A stretch of DNA of 64,000 nucleotides from Streptococcus xiaochunlingii (GTDB lineage: Bacteria; Bacillota; Bacilli; Lactobacillales; Streptococcaceae), in the NCBI RefSeq assembly GCF_006385805.1, contig NZ_VFSG01000001.1, forward strand, positions 62,001 to 126,000, written 5' to 3'. The position numbers were made by a program, and so were the translations under genes. The notes under the pieces were generated by a model. It did not search any database. It saw only the letters and a list, made by a program, of their open reading frames with translations, and was not told the origin of the DNA. Positions 9,049 to 17,790 of the stretch are shown here, one piece after another. Within the stretch, counting starts at the first letter, position 1; every line of letters starts with the position of its first letter.

Positions 9049-9255
9049 CTATTCATCTGGCCGGTATTCTAGGATATCTCCGGGCTGGCAGTCGAGTTCT
9101 TTGCAGATAGCTTCAAGGGTGGTGAAGCGAATGGCTTTGGCCTTGCCTGTCTTGAGGATGGAGAGGTTGGCTGTCGTAATGCCGATTTTGTCAGCTAGCT
9201 CATTGGATTTCATTTTTCGCTTGGCCAGCATGACATCTAGATTGACGATAATCAT
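9049..9255 (-). CDS. Small XRE-family transcriptional regulator (YozG-like)
   Basis: A 68-residue Cro/CI-type helix-turn-helix protein consisting of little else: LAKRKMKSNELADKIGITTANLSILKTGKAKAI (split here by reading) covers helices 1-3, and CKELDCQPGDILEY is the usual end of the domain. It lies 10 bases downstream of a DUF2975 membrane protein gene on the same strand. This pairing is very common in Firmicutes, where the regulator is thought to control the pair. The target is not known. A GGAGGGTGCC ribosome binding site precedes the start. Confidence 0.85.
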   Translation of the reverse strand: MIIVNLDVMLAKRKMKSNELADKIGITTANLSILKTGKAKAIRFTTLEAICKELDCQPGDILEYRPDE

Positions 9256-9265
9256 GGCACCCTCC

Positions 9266-9787
9266 TTAAATGGTTAGCTCATTTTCTTCAGCAATCTCAA
9301 TCCCTCTCTCTAAAATCTTGCCAAGGACCCAGACAATTGGGACAGCAAGGAGAAGTCCCGTGTTAAAGGTCAATTGGAAGGTAAAGGGAAGGAGATAAGC
9401 ATCGCCATTGGTCTCAAGTGTACCAGACATAAAGGACAAGACCAAGAGGATCTTCCAAGCTCGGTTGCAAAGATCAATGTTGGAGTGAGAGAAGATCTTT
9501 TCTTGGTAGAGATTTTGGAGGAAGCTGCGAATAGTGAGGAGAAGAAAAATATAAATAGCGCTTGAGGCTAGTGGGAAGAGCAACTGCCAGAGGGGTTGCA
9601 GATGTTTGGGGAAGAGCTGGATGCCATTTACCTCAAAGGACAAGCGTCCAGATTGAATGAGATCCTTAAACACTCCCATCCGAGAAAGCAGGTGGATGAC
9701 CAGTGCAGCCAGGGTCATAAAGCCACAGAAGTAAATGAAAGCCGTTAAGACTTCAATGACATTTTTTAAGGTTTTTGAGTTTTTCAT
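9266..9787 (-). CDS. DUF2975 family membrane protein
   Basis: A 173-residue protein with about four membrane helices: VIEVLTAFIYFCGFMTLAAL near the N-terminus, LLFPLASSAIYIFLLLTI in the middle, ILLVLSFMSG, and GLLLAVPIVWVLGKILE. The arrangement and the adjacent small XRE regulator identify the DUF2975 family. Function is unknown; such pairs are found near stress and transport genes. It is the first gene of a two-gene minus-strand operon with a clear -35/-10 promoter at 9824-9851, divergent from the anchored surface protein at 9962. Confidence 0.8.
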   Translation of the reverse strand: MKNSKTLKNVIEVLTAFIYFCGFMTLAALVIHLLSRMGVFKDLIQSGRLSFEVNGIQLFPKHLQPLWQLLFPLASSAIYIFLLLTIRSFLQNLYQEKIFSHSNIDLCNRAWKILLVLSFMSGTLETNGDAYLLPFTFQLTFNTGLLLAVPIVWVLGKILERGIEIAEENELTI

Positions 9788-9823
9788 CGCAAGCCTCCTT
9801 AAAGTTTTTTATTTTTCACTTAT

Positions 9824-9851
9824 AGTATACTCCTTATAAAAAATAAGTCAA
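9824..9851 (-). promoter_or_regulatory. Promoter of the DUF2975-xre operon
   Basis: On the minus strand: -35 TTGACT (9846-9851), 16-base spacer, -10 TATACT (9824-9829). Confidence 0.75.
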
Positions 9852-9900
9852 TAAAAAAGTATCGAAAAACGATAAAAAGTTTATGAAATTCAGTCAAAAT

Positions 9901-9928
9901 TTGCTTTAAATAGAATTTAAGGTATACT
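9901..9928 (+). promoter_or_regulatory. Promoter of the anchored surface protein gene
   Basis: -35 TTGCTT (9901-9906), 16-base spacer, -10 TATACT (9923-9928), 33 bases before the start. Confidence 0.7.
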
Positions 9929-9961
9929 ATTAGGTAACTACCATTTCAAGGAGGTATTGAA

Positions 9962-11230
9962 ATGATCAAAAAATTAGATAAGAAATATCTTTGGATGATC
10001 ATCGCTTTTGCGAGTGCAGTGGTTCTAATCGGGGGAGTTTATCTCTACTCTAGCTCCAATATTCAACCGGATCATCAAAAAGAGTTCAATCAGACCTCGA
10101 AGACCTCGTCTTCTTCTAAGGAAAAAGCCATCGATCTATCTGGTGAATATGTCTCAAGTGCGCGTGATAAGGCCAAGATTCAAAAAGATGGGAAATCTTG
10201 GAAGATTGATTACGAGACAGAAGATGGTCCTGTATCAGCAACTTTCTCAACGGATTTCAAAGTAGAAGGAGCCAATAAGGTTTCTACTAGTCAGATGAAA
10301 AAGTCAGATGGAAATAAGGATTTCACCATCACTGTGCGTATCTTTAAATACAAAACAGATAAAGACCCCCTTATTACGGTAACCATGTCAGATAAAGACC
10401 CCGATCATGAGATGGTCTTTGCCAATCGGAAGGATTTCTTCAAATCGACGAATCCAGATGATGCGGTATTGGATGGGGATTTGACAACCTTCGCGGGAAG
10501 CTATTCCAATGAATCTATTGAAAAGCAGATTGCGGATTCCGGCTTTAAGCTGTATGGTTATAGTCCAGAAGATTACTACAATCACCGGACTACTGTCTTT
10601 CCTTCTATCTACTCTGATCAGGACAATGGATGGAGCTTCTGGAGTGGAGCCACCAATGTCCAATTTGTCCTCAATAAAGATAAGAAACCTAAGAAAGCAG
10701 GCGCGACCTATCAGGTTTACTTTGTTCAAGCTGGAACAACTGGAGCAAGTCCTGGTCAAGAATTGATTGTCACCTTGATTCCTGAAAATGTTCAAGGTCC
10801 TGATGGTGTCGTGTCGCCTTTGAGACGTATCTTCTACCATCAAGCCTCCTTCCAAGCCTACCAGGACAAATGGTGGGAAGCTTACCCAGCGCCTAAGAAG
10901 GAAGTAGACCTCGATATTGCGGCTATCAATAATGGAGATTTTTCAAGCCTGGCAGGGACATGGCGCAATGCCAAAGGCCAAGAGATGGTCATCCAAGAAG
11001 ATGGAACTGTGAAAGGCCAAGGAAGATTAAAAGCAGTGCCAAACTCTGATAAAACAAGTAAAGTCCCTTATGTAGATCTACGTGTGGGAGAAACAGGAGT
11101 GGCAGTTGGCCTCTTTAAGATTGGTTTTGAAAATCCTGATGGAGACCAGTCAGATAAGAGCAAACCTCGCTTGGTTGTTACCCAATCAGCTGGGAACTAT
11201 CCAGCAGATCAATACTTCTATCGTCAATAA
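9962..11230 (+). CDS. Membrane-anchored extracellular protein with DUF6287-like modules
   Basis: A 422-residue protein with one N-terminal membrane helix (YLWMIIAFASAVVLIGGVYLY, about residues 9-29) and no lipobox cysteine, so it is probably an uncleaved signal anchor. A Ser/Thr-rich linker (about 45-60) follows. The rest is extracellular and shows three modules that begin alike: LSGEYVSS near residue 60, FAGSYSNES near 180 and LAGTWRNAKGQEMVIQEDG near 328. This start, with a tryptophan or tyrosine and a following beta-rich segment, is like the DUF6287 domain of streptococcal secreted proteins. Function is unknown. GGAGG ribosome binding site; single gene with its own promoter and terminator. 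Confidence 0.65.
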   Translation: MIKKLDKKYLWMIIAFASAVVLIGGVYLYSSSNIQPDHQKEFNQTSKTSSSSKEKAIDLSGEYVSSARDKAKIQKDGKSWKIDYETEDGPVSATFSTDFKVEGANKVSTSQMKKSDGNKDFTITVRIFKYKTDKDPLITVTMSDKDPDHEMVFANRKDFFKSTNPDDAVLDGDLTTFAGSYSNESIEKQIADSGFKLYGYSPEDYYNHRTTVFPSIYSDQDNGWSFWSGATNVQFVLNKDKKPKKAGATYQVYFVQAGTTGASPGQELIVTLIPENVQGPDGVVSPLRRIFYHQASFQAYQDKWWEAYPAPKKEVDLDIAAINNGDFSSLAGTWRNAKGQEMVIQEDGTVKGQGRLKAVPNSDKTSKVPYVDLRVGETGVAVGLFKIGFENPDGDQSDKSKPRLVVTQSAGNYPADQYFYRQ

Positions 11231-11237
11231 GAAGCGA

Positions 11238-11268
11238 AAAACCCAGGAAATGTGATTTCCTGGGTTTT
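11238..11268 (+). terminator. Terminator after the anchored surface protein gene
   Basis: AAACCCAGGAAA-TGTGA-TTTCCTGGGTTT stem and a T-rich tail. Confidence 0.9.
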
Positions 11269-11304
11269 GTTTTGCTTTAATGAATTCTCTTTCTATAAAA
11301 AAAT

Positions 11305-11330
11305 TCGTTTACACCATTGGATGTAAACGA
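11305..11330 (-). terminator. Terminator of the DUF2974 gene (minus strand)
   Basis: A perfect stem, TCGTTTACA / TGTAAACGA. Read on the minus strand it is followed by ATTTTTTT, and it lies 34 bases past the stop of the minus-strand gene. Confidence 0.7.
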
Positions 11331-11364
11331 TATTGTTACATTTTATAAAATAGAGTTAAAATTG

Positions 11365-12549
11365 TCAATCTTTGTGCTCAAGAAGCAGAGGTGAGGAGGA
11401 CTCGATTGCTTTTTTTCGCTTGAAAAATGCAGTCATTTGAAGCAGGATCCGGGGAACTGTTTGCCATTTTTTCCAAGCTTGGACACGGGTGTCGATGAGT
11501 TGCTTGGCTAGACGTTCCAGCATTTCTCTTTCTGTTGGATCTAGGTCCTGAGCATTTTGAAAGATTTCTTTGATCTTGGAGAAATTTTTCAAGTTCATCA
11601 AATCATTAATCGAAGTGATGCCGGCGTCTAGAAAAATGCCAAAAAAGGTATCAAAGAACTTCTTGCGCTCATCCGCCGATGTTTCGCGAACCCATTGCTT
11701 CAGAGTCTCGTCGGTTTGCTGGCTATCAGGACTGGTTTGATCTAGGGTTACAAATTTATCTTTCTCAGTCATCCATGTAAAGGCGTCATGCTGGGCAAAG
11801 CCACCAAAAGCTCGGCTTTTGACAATCGTAGCAGGCTCAGGAACTTCCAGCATCATCCCAACGATGGACCCTTGCGGGACAAAGCGGTGAACGAGGTGCG
11901 CGATTCGTTGATAGCCCTCCGTTTCGATAATGGCCTTGTTGAGGCCAGGAGCGTCGTAACAGTAGATGGCGTCGACCCGTTCAATCAGATGATCAGGAAG
12001 GTAGGAGCAGGCGTAGGTTGCGAGATTGCCCCCTTTGGAGTGTCCGGCTACTATGAAGTGTCCTTTTGGGAACTCCTTCATGACATGTTGTAGGTAGCTA
12101 GTTGCACGTCTCTGAGCTGGGACATGGTCCATGTAGGTCATGTGGAAGTCTTCCTTCCAACCGATCAAGGTATCATCCGTCCCTCTGAAGACAACTAAAT
12201 AAACATCCATGGTAAGACGATAAGTCATCGCCGCAAACTGCTTCTGAACATCGGGGTCATATTCGTCGACATAGTTAAGAAGTTTGACATTCTTAAAGCG
12301 TTTGGATGTAGCTAGGACATCGACTATTTGCAGGTGTTGGTCTGTCACGATGAAATCTGTGGTTCGATCGACTAGCTCTGCTGCATCAGATAAGCGGACT
12401 TCAATATTTGTCGTATCCCCTTGGGGCACGATCCGATCAAAAGGAAGATAGGTCAGCTCTGTCAGTGCCAGGACATCGAGTTCCTTAAAAGGGCGATCGT
12501 AGATGGAATCATAGGCGACATAGTCTAGATAATCAAAAATCGTGGACAT
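11365..12549 (-). CDS. DUF2974 family alpha/beta-hydrolase (lipase-like)
   Basis: A 394-residue protein. It starts MSTIFDYLDYVAYDS and has LALTELTYLPFD, as DUF2974 proteins do. The lipase nucleophile elbow is VAGHSKGGNLA (about residue 170-180), preceded by VVFRGTDD, which can serve the oxyanion region. Aspartate in YCYDAPGLN and a later histidine (AQHDAFTW) are candidates for the rest of the triad. No signal peptide is seen. The substrate is unknown. The start at 12549 is set by AGGAGAATCTC just upstream; the frame stays open for about 120 more codons without a ribosome binding site, and that stretch is not typical of the family. Confidence 0.8.
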   Translation of the reverse strand: MSTIFDYLDYVAYDSIYDRPFKELDVLALTELTYLPFDRIVPQGDTTNIEVRLSDAAELVDRTTDFIVTDQHLQIVDVLATSKRFKNVKLLNYVDEYDPDVQKQFAAMTYRLTMDVYLVVFRGTDDTLIGWKEDFHMTYMDHVPAQRRATSYLQHVMKEFPKGHFIVAGHSKGGNLATYACSYLPDHLIERVDAIYCYDAPGLNKAIIETEGYQRIAHLVHRFVPQGSIVGMMLEVPEPATIVKSRAFGGFAQHDAFTWMTEKDKFVTLDQTSPDSQQTDETLKQWVRETSADERKKFFDTFFGIFLDAGITSINDLMNLKNFSKIKEIFQNAQDLDPTEREMLERLAKQLIDTRVQAWKKWQTVPRILLQMTAFFKRKKAIESSSPLLLEHKD

Positions 12550-12684
12550 GAGATTCTCCTTTGTATCTGTATGTTCAGTATAGCATAAAATACCTGAAAA
12601 GCCCCTCAGTAAAAATAGGAAATTGACGAAAGGAGTTACCTGTAACTTGAGATGGCGAAAAATATGTATGCTCCTTGGATAATT

Positions 12685-12693
12685 TGATATAAT
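12685..12693 (+). promoter_or_regulatory. Extended -10 promoter of the two-component system
   Basis: TGATATAAT, 39 bases before the response regulator start. No TNACA-N4-TGTAA site is seen here, so autoregulation through that site is not indicated. Confidence 0.6.
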
Positions 12694-12732
12694 GAAAGGG
12701 TAATACTCTAGTAAGAAAGAGCAGGAAAGAGC

Positions 12733-13410
12733 ATGCATAAAATTCTTCTTGTCGAAGATGACCAAACCATTCGCCAACAGGTGAAGATAATCATGGAGCA
12801 GTGGGGCTTTGAAGTTATTGCAGTTGATGACTTTATGGATGTATTGGGGACCTTCGTCCAGACCAATCCTCATCTGATTCTGATGGATATTGGCCTTCCT
12901 CTTTATAATGGCTACCATTGGTGCCAGGAGATTCGTAAGGTGTCTAAGGTCCCTATCATGTTTTTATCCTCACGAGATCAAGCTATGGACATCGTTATGG
13001 CTATCAATATGGGAGGAGATGACTATGTGACCAAGCCATTTGATCCCAATGTCCTTCTGGCAAAAATTCAGGGTCTCCTTCGCCGCTCTTATGAGTTTGG
13101 AACTGATCAAGATTTGTTAGAACACCGGGGCGCTATCCTCAATCTCAAATCCATGGATCTGGTCTACGAGGGAGAGGTGGTTAATTTGACCAAAAATGAA
13201 TTTCAAATTCTTCGCATCCTTTTTGAAAAAGCTGGAAGTGTAGTGGCTCGGGATGATTTAATGAAGGAATTGTGGAACAGTGATTTCTTTATTGATGACA
13301 ACACCCTCTCGGTCAATGTAGCTCGGCTTCGGAAGAAACTCGAAGAAGCAGGACTGGAACATTTTATCGAAACGAAAAAAGGGATAGGATATGGGTTGAG
13401 CAATGGATAA
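12733..13410 (+). CDS. BceR-like response regulator (OmpR/PhoB family)
   Basis: A 225-residue regulator. The receiver domain (1-120) has the acidic pair in VEDDQT, the phosphoacceptor aspartate in LILMDIGLP (near residue 53) and the lysine in VTKPFDP. The DNA-binding winged helix (about 130-225) has LTKNEFQILRILFEKAG and VARLRKKLEEAGL. It overlaps the kinase gene by 8 bases. The kinase is of the short BceS type and two BceAB transporters follow, each behind a BceR-type site, so this regulator very probably responds to cell-wall-active peptides such as bacitracin. The ligand is not known. Confidence 0.88.
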   Translation: MHKILLVEDDQTIRQQVKIIMEQWGFEVIAVDDFMDVLGTFVQTNPHLILMDIGLPLYNGYHWCQEIRKVSKVPIMFLSSRDQAMDIVMAINMGGDDYVTKPFDPNVLLAKIQGLLRRSYEFGTDQDLLEHRGAILNLKSMDLVYEGEVVNLTKNEFQILRILFEKAGSVVARDDLMKELWNSDFFIDDNTLSVNVARLRKKLEEAGLEHFIETKKGIGYGLSNG

Positions 13411-14377
13411 TCAATTCTTATTTGTCAAACACTATCTGATTTCTCATCGCCGCTATCTCTATTTGATTGGTTTACTCCTTTCATCCCTGGTCTTGTTTGC
13501 CTATATATTCGAAGGCTACCGCAATTTTCTCCTTTACCTGACAGGAATTTTGGCTTTTTTGAGTCTTCTTCTGGTCATTTGGGATGCTGTGGCTGGGTAT
13601 CAGGCCTGTCGGAAGGAAGTGCTCTATGGGGAGGGACTACCTGAGACCCCTCTAGAACTGGTCTTGAGTCAGAAACTAGCAACCAGTCAGCAAGCCCAAC
13701 GTGAGCAGACAACGGTGAGTCTAGAGACCTACAATGACCTGATGGATTACTATACCCTCTGGGTCCACCAGATTAAGACGCCCATTGCGGCCAGCCAACT
13801 CTTAGTTAAAAATATAGAAGACAGCGACCTGAGACAACAAATGGAGCAGGAGCTCTTTAAGATTGATTCCTATGCCAATGTGGTCCTCCAGTATCTGAGA
13901 CTCGAAAGCTTTCACGATGATTTGGTTCTTAAGCGTGTTCCACTCGAAGAGCTGGTCAAAGAAGTCGTGCGAAAGTATGCCATCTTCTTTATTCAAAAGG
14001 GCTTGACGGTGGATCTGCATGACTTAGATGTCGCCGTCATTACCGATCGCAAGTGGCTCTTGGTCATCATCGAGCAATTGCTGTCTAATAGCCTTAAGTA
14101 TACCAGCACTGGCGGGATTGAGATTTATTTCAAAGACCAGACCCTTTTTATGAAAGATAGTGGGATTGGAATTAAGGATAGCGATATACTCCGTGTCTTT
14201 GAGCGGGGATTCTCCGGCTACAATGGGCATTTGACCCAGCAATCTTCGGGACTAGGCCTCTATCTGTCTAAAAAGATTGCCGATCAGCTAGGGCACCAAC
14301 TCCAGATGACGTCTCAAGTCGGCCAAGGGACGACTGTTGCTATACGTTTTGAAGAGAAGAAGTTGGTCATGGATTAG
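13403..14377 (+). CDS. BceS-like intramembrane-sensing histidine kinase
   Basis: A 324-residue kinase with only two membrane helices close together (YLYLIGLLLSSLVLFAYIF at about 14-32 and FLLYLTGILAFLSLLLVIW at about 38-56) and almost no extracellular loop. This is the hallmark of kinases that do not sense the drug themselves but read the flux of a BceAB transporter. The phosphoacceptor histidine is in WVHQIKTPIAA (near 118). The ATP-binding region has QLLSNSLKYTS (N box), MKDSGIGI (G1) and SSGLGLYLSKKIA (G2). It overlaps the regulator gene and is followed by the 42-residue peptide gene and bceAB. Confidence 0.9.
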   Translation: MDNQFLFVKHYLISHRRYLYLIGLLLSSLVLFAYIFEGYRNFLLYLTGILAFLSLLLVIWDAVAGYQACRKEVLYGEGLPETPLELVLSQKLATSQQAQREQTTVSLETYNDLMDYYTLWVHQIKTPIAASQLLVKNIEDSDLRQQMEQELFKIDSYANVVLQYLRLESFHDDLVLKRVPLEELVKEVVRKYAIFFIQKGLTVDLHDLDVAVITDRKWLLVIIEQLLSNSLKYTSTGGIEIYFKDQTLFMKDSGIGIKDSDILRVFERGFSGYNGHLTQQSSGLGLYLSKKIADQLGHQLQMTSQVGQGTTVAIRFEEKKLVMD

Positions 14378-14431
14378 GGGAATTCGTCGGTACTAATGAT
14401 TCTCTCCCTAAGCTTCTCTTTTATTTGAAAA

Positions 14432-14445
14432 TGACAAAAATGTAA
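14432..14445 (+). promoter_or_regulatory. Predicted BceR-type operator of the first transporter operon
   Basis: TGACA-AAAA-TGTAA fits the published BceR-site consensus TNACA-N4-TGTAA. It is followed by TAAAAATGAAAGGTTAG, which is also found at the second transporter promoter, and a -10-like TACAAT at 14500-14505. The site lies about 55 bases before the -10, where an activator of the OmpR family could bind. Confidence 0.7.
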
Positions 14446-14534
14446 GATTTAATTTTAAAAATGAAAGGTTAGGTTATGGTGACCACCTTTTATTTTTTAT
14501 ACAATAGTCTCATCAAATGAAGGAGGTCAAGAAA

Positions 14535-14663
14535 ATGAAACTCTTGAAATGGATGAAAGAACCCAAAAAGATTAAGAAACCAAATAAGAAAACCGATTTG
14601 GAAAAGGTGGAATTTGGTCGCCAAGTCCTACAACAAACCCAAGAATTTTTCTTGATCTACTAG
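14535..14663 (+). CDS. 42-residue basic peptide in the BceAB operon leader
   Basis: ATG at 14535 follows AGGAGGTC by 7 bases, an excellent ribosome binding site, and the frame ends 15 bases before the ABC ATPase start. The N-terminal half is very lysine-rich (MKLLKWMKEPKKIKKPNKK), the C-terminal half is neutral and ends QEFFLIY. No signal peptide or membrane segment is seen. It sits between the predicted BceR-regulated promoter and bceA, so it should be co-induced with the transporter. No family is recognised. It could be a small regulatory protein or a translated leader. Confidence 0.6.
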   Translation: MKLLKWMKEPKKIKKPNKKTDLEKVEFGRQVLQQTQEFFLIY

Positions 14664-14678
14664 TATAAGGAGAAAAAT

Positions 14679-15437
14679 ATGTCATTACTAGACGTTCAAC
14701 ATATCAAAAAAATCTACAAAACCCGCTTTCAAGGGACGCAGGTCGAAGCCCTAAAGGATATTCACTTCATCGTGGAAAAAGGGGAGTATGTCGCTATTAT
14801 GGGGGAATCAGGATCTGGGAAATCGACCCTCCTCAATATCTTAGCCATGCTGGACCAGCCGACGGAAGGGCGGGTCTACCTCAATGGCACGGACACTTCA
14901 ACCATCAAGAACAAGGATGCCTCCAGTTTCCGTCGGGAAAAACTAGGCTTTGTCTTTCAAGATTTTAACCTGCTCGATACCTTGTCTGTCAAGGACAATA
15001 TCCTCCTGCCCTTGGTGCTTTCTCGTAGATCGGTCAAAGAAATGATGAGTAAGGTCGATAGCATCAGTCGGGAGTTGGGTATTCACCAACTGCTTGAAAA
15101 ATACCCTTACGAAATCTCTGGTGGTCAAAAACAACGGGTGGCTGTAGCACGGGCCATCATCACCTCACCTGAAATCCTCCTTGCTGATGAGCCAACAGGG
15201 GCGCTGGATTCCAAGTCTTCGGCTGCTTTGCTAGATGTCTTTGAAGATATCAACACCATGGGGCAAACCATTCTCATGGTGACCCACTCAACCGCAGCGG
15301 CAGCTCGGGCCAAGCGCGTGCTTTTTATCAAGGATGGAATTCTCTACAACCAGATCTTCCGCGGGGAAAAAACAGAACGTCAGATGTTCCAAGAAATCTC
15401 GGATACTTTGACGGTTATGGCAAGTGAGGTGGGGTAG
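14679..15437 (+). CDS. BceA-like ABC transporter ATP-binding protein (copy 1)
   Basis: A 252-residue ATPase of the MacB/LolD/BceA type. Walker A is GESGSGKSTLLN (about 38-49), the Q-loop is FVFQDFNLLD, the signature is YEISGGQKQRVAVARAI, Walker B is ILLADEPTGALD, and the H-loop lies in MVTHSTAA. With the FtsX-type permease that starts one base after its stop, it forms a Bce-type transporter. In this class the transporter frees lipid II-cycle targets from bacitracin or lantibiotics and signals to BceS. It is about 96 percent identical in protein to the second copy at 18768, by eye. Confidence 0.93.
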   Translation: MSLLDVQHIKKIYKTRFQGTQVEALKDIHFIVEKGEYVAIMGESGSGKSTLLNILAMLDQPTEGRVYLNGTDTSTIKNKDASSFRREKLGFVFQDFNLLDTLSVKDNILLPLVLSRRSVKEMMSKVDSISRELGIHQLLEKYPYEISGGQKQRVAVARAIITSPEILLADEPTGALDSKSSAALLDVFEDINTMGQTILMVTHSTAAAARAKRVLFIKDGILYNQIFRGEKTERQMFQEISDTLTVMASEVG

Positions 15438-17423
15438 ATGTTTCGGTTAACCACTAAATTAGCTTGCTCCAATCTGATCAAGAACCGCAAGCTCTATTAT
15501 CCCTTTGCGATTGCGGTCATTCTAGCAGTGACCATCGCCTACCTCTTTGACTCCCTGACCTTTAATCCCCACATTCAGGAGCTTCGAGGGGGATCTCCCA
15601 TACTCTTCACCCTTGGATTGGGACTGTTCGTGGTCAATGCCGCGGGAGCTATCATCGTGCTCTATGCCAATAGCTTCGTCATGAAAAACCGCTCCAAGGA
15701 GCTGGGAATCTACAGCATGCTGGGCCTTGAGAAACGCCATCTCATCAGTATGATCTTCAAGGAGCTCTTGATGTTTGGCTTTTTGACTATCTCAAGCGGT
15801 GTCTTGATTGGAGCCCTCTTTGACAAGCTGATCTTTGCCTTTCTTTTGAAACTCATGAAGATGAAGGTCCAGCTAGTATCCACCTTCCAACCTGGGATTG
15901 TCATCTTGGTCTTTGTCACCTTTGGTCTCATCTTTGGCCTCCTAGTTTTTCTCAATGCTTGGCGAATTCTTCGTTTGAATGCCCTGCAGTTGACGCGTGA
16001 GAAAGCGAGTGGTGAAAAGAAAGCTCGCTTCTTGTGGCCCCAAACCATCCTGGGCCTAGCCTCTCTCGGTTTTGGCTACTACCTAGCGCTATCAGTCAAA
16101 GACCCCATGTTTGCGATTGTAACCTTCTTTCTAGCAGTTGTCTTGGTTATGATTGGGACCTACTTACTCTTTAATGCTGGGATCACCGTCTTCTTGCACC
16201 TGCTTAAGAAAAAGAAGGGGTATTATTACCAACCCAACAACATGATTTCGGTCTCTAACCTCATCTATCGCATGAAGAAAAATGCAGTGGGCCTTGCGAC
16301 CATAGCCATCCTCTCAACCATGGTATTGGTGACCATCTCCTCTGCAACCAACATCTATATCGGTGGTGAAATGATCAAGAAAATCATGAATCCACATGAT
16401 TTCTCCATTCAAGGAAAAGGCGTGGATTTGGAGCTAATCAATCAAAAATTTGATGAATTTGCATCTGAGCACCAGCTTGAGATCAAAAATCGTGACCTGA
16501 TGAACTATGCCACCTTTGGGGTCGAATCACAAAAGGGCACAGACTTCACGGTCTATCCTGATGATGAACACGATGTCAGACCGAGAACAGTCTTTCTGGT
16601 CTTTGATGCAGCTAGCTATGAGCAGATGACAGGAGAACACGTCGATCTGACCGGCAACCAAGTCATCCTCTTTGCCCACAATAAGGCTCTCACAGGGCAA
16701 AAGCAGTTTACCATCAATGGGCAAGACTTCCAAGTCAAGGAAGAAGTGACCAAGGATTTTATCACAGATCATGTTCCAAATATCTTCAATATGCTGACAG
16801 AGGATTTCAATTACCTGATCGTGCCTGACCTTTCAGCCTTTGTCGCTCAGTTTCCGAACCTTGCTGTCGTTACTCAAATCTATGGTGGTTTCAATGTCAA
16901 TGTTGACGAAGACCAGCAACTCAAGCTGGCAGCTAGTTATGACAAGATGATCGATGAACTGAGTAGCCAACAGGGACAAGGAACTTTTGTCTATGGAGGC
17001 AATCGAGCATATAATGTGAGAGAAATGAATAGCCTCTTTGGTGGCATCTTCTTTATCGGAATTTTCTTGTCATTGATCTTTATGGTCGGAACAGTCATCG
17101 TCATCTACTACAAGCAAATCTCAGAAGGCTATGAAGACCGTGACCGCTTCGTTATCCTCCAACAGGTGGGACTTGATGAAGATGAAGTCAAACGGACCAT
17201 CAACCGTCAAGTGCGGACCGTCTTCTTCCTTCCCCTTATCTTTGCCTTTGTCCACCTGGCCTTTGCCTACCATATGATCCGCCTGATACTCAAAGCCCTT
17301 GGCGTCATTAATAGTGGCCAAGTCCTCATCGTGACCCTCAGTGTCTGTGCTGTCTTTCTCATCACCTACCTGGTTGTCTTTTGGATCACCTCTCGGAGTT
17401 ATCGCAAGATTGTGCAGATTTAG
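15438..17423 (+). CDS. BceB-like ABC transporter permease, FtsX domain (copy 1)
   Basis: A 661-residue permease with about ten membrane helices. The N-terminal FtsX-like block (helices 1-4) includes FVMKNRSKELGIYSMLGLEKRHL, here given in two parts: FVMKNRSKELG and IYSMLGLEKRHL. A large extracellular domain of about 200 residues (roughly 320-530) lies between helices VII and VIII and is the sensor domain of BceB proteins. The last helices include LIFMVGTVIVIYYKQISEG. It is encoded directly after its ATPase. The extracellular domain differs strongly from that of copy 2, which suggests a different ligand. Confidence 0.92.
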   Translation: MFRLTTKLACSNLIKNRKLYYPFAIAVILAVTIAYLFDSLTFNPHIQELRGGSPILFTLGLGLFVVNAAGAIIVLYANSFVMKNRSKELGIYSMLGLEKRHLISMIFKELLMFGFLTISSGVLIGALFDKLIFAFLLKLMKMKVQLVSTFQPGIVILVFVTFGLIFGLLVFLNAWRILRLNALQLTREKASGEKKARFLWPQTILGLASLGFGYYLALSVKDPMFAIVTFFLAVVLVMIGTYLLFNAGITVFLHLLKKKKGYYYQPNNMISVSNLIYRMKKNAVGLATIAILSTMVLVTISSATNIYIGGEMIKKIMNPHDFSIQGKGVDLELINQKFDEFASEHQLEIKNRDLMNYATFGVESQKGTDFTVYPDDEHDVRPRTVFLVFDAASYEQMTGEHVDLTGNQVILFAHNKALTGQKQFTINGQDFQVKEEVTKDFITDHVPNIFNMLTEDFNYLIVPDLSAFVAQFPNLAVVTQIYGGFNVNVDEDQQLKLAASYDKMIDELSSQQGQGTFVYGGNRAYNVREMNSLFGGIFFIGIFLSLIFMVGTVIVIYYKQISEGYEDRDRFVILQQVGLDEDEVKRTINRQVRTVFFLPLIFAFVHLAFAYHMIRLILKALGVINSGQVLIVTLSVCAVFLITYLVVFWITSRSYRKIVQI

Positions 17424-17446
17424 GAAAAGAAACTCAAATTAAATTA

Positions 17447-17584
17447 GAAACTTTCCTTAGGTGAGTACGGACGTCAGCGAACTTCGAAGAAGTTCCATGA
17501 CTAATTATTGAGCCTAAGGTCTCAATAATTCCGAGTGCCTGAAACATAATTATTTCAGGCACTTTTCTCACAGCGGAAAGTTTC
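17447..17584 (-). repeat. Dispersed structured element, copy B
   Basis: The same family as copy A, in the opposite orientation. Termini GAAACTTTCC and GGAAAGTTTC; inner stems GTGCCTGAAA/TTTCAGGCAC, AATTATTGAG/CTCAATAATT and GAACTTC/GAAGTTC. It lies in the tail-to-tail gap between the first permease and the minus-strand SemiSWEET gene, where bases 17585-17745 show no other clear feature. Confidence 0.88.
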
Positions 17585-17749
17585 AATATACTCTAATAAT
17601 AATCAGATATTATTTGGATATTTTTGCACAATAATCCAGCATAGGTTATTCAAAGAAAAGAATTGTCAATTTTTTTAGCTTGCTCATAGCGGGCTTTTTT
17701 GTACGAAAACCGACTGCGATTGTTTTTGTTTTTCAAAGGGATACACAAA

Positions 17750-17778
17750 AAAGACTGAACCCGTAGAGTTCAGTCTTT
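17750..17778 (-). terminator. Terminator of the minus-strand SemiSWEET gene
   Basis: AAAGACTGAAC / GTTCAGTCTTT stem, followed on the minus strand by a run of T (AAAAAA on the plus strand). Confidence 0.85.
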
Positions 17779-17790
17779 GTTCACTTTCTA

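Noticed and set aside
12550..12918. N-terminal extension of the DUF2974 protein
   Set aside because: The frame is open but overlaps the promoter and start of the response regulator gene, and the strong ribosome binding site is at 12549.
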